A stretch of 64,000 nucleotides of DNA from Anarhynchus alexandrinus (taxonomy: Eukaryota; Chordata; Aves; Charadriiformes; Charadriidae): positions 62,001-126,000 of the forward strand of contig VUYV01000100.1 in the NCBI GenBank assembly GCA_008711295.1. Direction: 5' to 3'. The position numbers and the translations under genes are program-made. Shown piece by piece: positions 59,701 to 64,000 of the stretch. Within the stretch, counting starts at the first letter, position 1. Each line of letters starts with the position of its first letter. The notes beneath the pieces are model-generated. The model was given only the letters and a program-made list of their open reading frames with translations. It had not been told where the DNA came from and did not search any database.

Positions 59701-62700
59701 AAATCTGTTTGGAAGTAAGGCACGTGTGTTATTTAATCAGGGAATATCCAGGCATCTGGCAAATTAGGCAGTTGCATATAAGCTGTAAAAGAAAACAGGT
59801 TATATATTTGACCATTTTTCTGAATTGCTTCCATAACTCCTCTGATTTGTTAACATTTATTGTTGTTGGGTTTGATTTACTTTCCAGTGAACAAGATTAT
59901 TCAGGGATAAATGTATATGTTGTGCTATGCATTTTTTTTAATGTTCTCCACTTGCGTAGTATTTTCAAAGTATTATCACTAAAATAATACTGGGTAAAGA
60001 TTATCATAGGGTATTTTAAAGGAGGTTGAGGTTGAAGTTACTCTAACAGCTTTGAAAAGAAGTCATTTCACAGAGTTTCATTTTTACAGGTTGTTTTTCA
60101 TGGACTTTTCATAAAGTGCAGTTTTATGTAAATAACCGTTTTACCCTAATTTAAACTTATACACACAGTTTCGTTTTAAAAACATTTGTTTTTAAACATG
60201 AGAACTTCTTAGGAGAAAATTTAGTGCTTGTGGAAGGGAGGAACTAATTGCTTTGGCTCTAGTCAAGTGTCATGTGAATAGGTATCCTGCGTTCGTCATC
60301 ATCCCTCCCTGCCAAGCCTGTTAGCGTGTTTCAGCTTTGATCTTCAGCGCTCCATTTTCCTGGTCCTTGTTCAGTTTATGTGGCTCTGTCCTGACTTTCT
60401 GTTCCTTCCAGACCTCAGCACTCTTTAAGCATAGGTCATATTATCATGAACCCGTGCCTGTCAAGTGCTGAGCAACTTCTGCAAAATAAGGATGCTGATC
60501 ACCTGCTGTATTTTAATGGGCCAGATCTCATTTTGGTTGTAATTACTGGCAAAATTCCACTCTACGAAGATGAAAATTAGGGCCAAGACTTTGTGGGGTT
60601 TTTCCTTCCCCAGTTTTGTTAAATTGCTCTCACGATGGTTTGTTGTTCCTTCTTTTTATCTTTACCATTTTTAAGTATGTCTGTGAGACAAACTTGTTTA
60701 CAAATTCAGATCTGCCTCTCCCATACAATGGCATAAGTTTTTATTTTTTATAGACATAATTGTGAAAGTGTCTAATTAGCAGTCAATGTTTCTGTGTAGT
60801 TGCCTTACCAGTAGAGCTGCAGCTTGGTAGCATTACACTAAATAAAAAGCTTTTGTAATTAGGTCATTGTTTCTCAGGAAAACATTCCCGAGGAAGGAAC
60901 CCCAGAAAAATTCACTCTTTCTTTTCCCCTCCCCTGTGTCTTTGCTGACTCTCCTCTGGTCTCTCCCTACTCCCTTCCCCTCTTCACTCCAAAAGATCTC
61001 TCCACTTACACAAGCACATGAAAAACCCTCTCAACATTTGGGAACAGGGCCAAAAGTTATGGTTCAAGTGCCTTGCCCTCGTATATGCGACATCATTTGG
61101 AGAGGTGGTGGGGAACGGCTCTCCGTCCCTGCAGTGAGCTGTGGTGAGCTGGAGCCAAGGGCTGGGGCAGCTCCATCAGCCTCTGGGCCAGGGCTGCACT
61201 ACTCTTCTTGGACACCTCGTGGAGCCAGGTCGTGGGATATGGTGCTGCAGAAAGGAGAGGTGACTGGATAAAAATGTCTGAGAAGCAACTGGAGAGGGAG
61301 ACTGAAGAGATCTGGGGGGACGGCTGTATACCTGCAGTGAATTTCAGGGCAGTGGGACAAGTGCTGTGCAGAAAAATCTTGTTAAAAGCTGTAGTCTGGA
61401 GGTAAGGGATAGACTGTTTTCTGGTGCTAGCAGTGCAAAGGCTTGAGAGGTGCATGCAGGTGAAATAACATGGATTGTTTGGCTGTAGGGGGAGAATAAA
61501 ACATAGAAGTGTGTATACAAGTGAGAGGAGCCAAGGAAGCTATAGGCAAAGTCAGCCTAAGAAGGTATAGATGGGTCCCAAGTCATTACAACAACAAAAA
61601 AAAAAGGGCTGATTTAAAACATTTCAGAACTGCTGACCTGGATATCCCTAGTTTTTGTAGGTATCTCAGCATAACGTGATTATATTGAGACTCTATGGCC
61701 AGATTTGCAATTTTTGGATTCTGGTCTTGAACAAATTCAAAGATGTGTCAATATTGCAAGGCAGGTATGAAACACGTCTGGTGAATGAAATTTAGAAGCC
61801 ACTTAAATATGTAAATGTTTGTGCTTTTTTAAAATGTTACTAACTTCATATAGGATGTTAAGTAGCTTATTAACCTTTCTAGAAGTTATCTGGTGAACTT
61901 ATGTCTCATTAATTAATTAATTAGACTAATATTTGAATAGTTCTCTTTATTAGTTTCATTTTTAGATTCATTTGGATTTGGAACTAAATATTTATATCTT
62001 TGTAACCGAACATAAGTTCACAGTTATTTGTAAGTCTTGACACAGGACTTTGTATCATGAAGTGACTTTCTCTGTACAACTGTTCTTGACGTGTTAAAGT
62101 TTTTTAAGTATTTTCTCTAAAAAGCAAAACTGAGTTTCTGTTCATGGACAGTCAGGTGGTGGTTTGATTGTGAGTCTGAGTGCCAGAAATAAAATTTGAA
62201 ACATTGATTGTCTTTAAAGCACAAATAAGCCAATTCTTAATTGTTTTATGTACTTTTGAAAATAAAGCAGAAGCTGAATAGTTTGTAAAGTAACTTTGAA
62301 TAATTTTGTAAATATTGCACAAATAATTCTCTTATCTTGTGGGTAGGTAGCAGCATCCTTCTTTCTTATGAGCATCTCTAAGTAATTTTTGTTAGGACTG
62401 CAAAATGACATGTTTGTTCAGAGCACCTTTTGCCTCTTTGCATCAATGGTCAACAAAGACGCGTATTAACCATCTTGGGTTTTTTATATCTTTAAAGCAC
62501 TTCATTCCCAGAAGGACTCAGAAATCTTACATTGCCGTTGGATTCAGAATTTAAGGACTGTGTGCTAAGATTAAGTTGTATTTATAGAGTGTGTCAAGGT
62601 TCCATTTCAGAAGTCACTTAAAATCAGCTCTCATAGACACTTAGATACCTGGGAACTATCCTACTAGACATTTTTAAGTATACTCTTTGGCTTTATCTGC

Positions 62701-63779
62701 ATTTTAGGCAGCTAACATTAATAATAGTTTTCCTAGAGCTGCTTTTCAAATAAACCTTAACTTTCTAAATCAGTGGGATTCAATCTTGTCAATTCACCAA
62801 TTCAGAAAAGCTTACTGATAAGAGCACGAACTCCGTCTAATGAATCCACCAATAATCAACTTGCTTTTCTTAGGGTTTTGGATCCTTCAGAAGTAATCCT
62901 TCCACCACAGCAGTCTTTTGATTACAATTTGAAAATTATGGTCATATAACGTTTAGGCACCTTTGAGTATATTACTCATGACTGATTAATGCCCAAGAAA
63001 TTGTGGAATCCAGTTTGTGTTTTGCTATCCTGTTAACTGATGAGATCAGAACTATGCAAATATCTTTTCTCCTTATGGGCTTAACTTCATCGGCTCCAAT
63101 ATTGATGGAGCTATAGATATGCTTTAAATATGTGATTTTAGGTGGTAATTCCTTCCAGTACTCTGAGATTAATGATGTTTGAGTGTGCAAAACAAGGGCA
63201 GCAGCATTGTTCATGAATGGAACTGAATTTGAAGGTCTTTCTCTTCTTCATGCATGTGAAATGAGAGGTCACATATTCAGCCAATCAACTGCAAGAGGCA
63301 CATTTGACTGGACTAGAAGTAAGGAAAATTGGATTTTTCTCCTGATTTTTTTCTTAAACATAGCATTCACTTTGGTCAAATCACCTTTTACCTTTTTATA
63401 CCTCTCTCATCCTCTTTCTCATCTATTTTGACTAGAGACTTCTAAGCAACTGGCTGTCTGCTGTTGATTTCTGTAGTGCCTACCACAATGGGTCCTTTTC
63501 TTCCTTTTGGGCCTTAAGAAACCTCTGTAATGCAAAGTGTAGGATGAAATGCAAATATAAATACAGTATATATGAAAGCATACTTCTTCCCTAATCCCAG
63601 GATTACCAGTTCAATGAAATCAAACAGCAGGGACATAAACCTTTTCCCAATGTTCAGTTGAATCATATTGATTTCCTCAGCCACATTATGTAAGCTTTTC
63701 TCTGACCACTGTGCCAACTGTCTCATCTGGCAGTTTTAAATCTTTTATTCCCAGATTAATTAGTTTTTCATCTGCCTTT

Positions 63780-64000
63780 GTTAAACAGCACATGCCCTCT
63801 CATGGCCCAGTTACTTAATAAATCAAAATCTGATTGAACCTCATTGCATTATTTCGTGCTTCCAATTTCAGTACCATCTGCAGATTTTGAATTCTTACTT
63901 TCAGTACCCTCATCCAAGTCATTTACGCAGAATACTATGAATAGCAACAAGCTAAAACCTGATGACTCTGTGCTACTCCAATGCATTATCCATTTCCAGG
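63780..64000 (-). mobile_element. Old CR1 LINE fragment, continuing off the right edge
   Basis: The antisense text resembles the old CR1 reverse transcriptase C-terminal block: a CATGGCCCAGTTACTTAATA-like stretch near 63803, CAGTACCATCTGCAGATTTTG near 63869 and CATCCAAGTCATTTACGCAG near 63911. Divergence is high. Confidence 0.55.

Larger units (their letters stand above)
57015..64000 (+). other. TSHR: TSHR intron 3 (partial, runs off the right edge)
   Basis: This follows the exon 3 donor GTAAGT. I looked for exon 4, expected to encode a Glu-Ile-Arg-Asn-Thr-Arg-Asn-Leu segment, and did not find it, so it should lie to the right. The region holds two old CR1 pieces and an anonymous block at 59200-59700; the rest is AT-rich and shows nothing recognisable. 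Confidence 0.8.

Noticed and set aside
1..64000. tRNA, rRNA, CRISPR arrays, prokaryotic operons, intact endogenous retroviral genes
   Set aside because: None found on reading both strands; the only retroviral remains are LTRs without internal coding sequence.
57015..64000. Possible TSHR exon 4 or later exons
   Set aside because: No segment resembling the expected LRR sequence with flanking splice sites was found; these exons should lie beyond the right edge.

Overview
This is eukaryotic genomic DNA, almost certainly from a bird and probably a neoavian rather than a galliform. It is AT-rich, intron-dominated and has two CpG islands. Its interspersed repeats are mainly CR1 LINEs, both young copies and very old degenerate ones, plus solo LTRs of an avian endogenous-retrovirus family with TGTCCTGG / CCACGACA ends. 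No operons, CRISPR arrays, rRNA or tRNA genes were seen. The species cannot be named from this window.

Two protein-coding genes are supported, arranged head to head. On the minus strand is the 5' end of CEP128, a centriolar subdistal-appendage protein: a CpG-island promoter and predicted non-coding exon 1 near 9655-9800, then the first coding exon at 4517-4677 (49 codons, from ATG at 4663). The rest of CEP128 lies to the left of the window. On the plus strand is the 5' end of TSHR, the thyrotropin receptor: a CpG island at about 21.7-22.3 kb, exon 1 (22307-22476), exon 2 (50443-50514) and exon 3 (56939-57014). The rest lies to the right. This CEP128-TSHR order and orientation is the conserved amniote arrangement.

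Layout: 1-4516 CEP128 intron 2; 4517-4677 CEP128 coding exon; 4678-9654 CEP128 intron 1 with an old CR1 interrupted by an LTR fragment; 9.3-9.95 kb CEP128 CpG island with ZNF143-like and ETS-like sites; 9.95-21.7 kb intergenic DNA with CR1s, one solo LTR and a GC-rich unclassified block; 21.7-22.5 kb TSHR promoter and exon 1; 22.5-50.4 kb TSHR intron 1 with many CR1s, a CRE-bearing solo LTR and a putative second LTR type; 50.5-56.9 kb intron 2 with a textbook solo LTR; 57.0-64.0 kb intron 3.

The most important observation is in TSHR exon 3. The exon is 76 nt here, against 75 nt in the mammalian gene, because an A run is one base longer than expected (positions 57000-57003). This shifts the frame after Lys102. 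It is either a homopolymer or assembly error (most likely, since the window also contains Ns) or a genuine inactivating frameshift. I found no undescribed multi-gene system. The remaining notable items are regulatory motifs, LTR insertions and unclassified repeat-like blocks.
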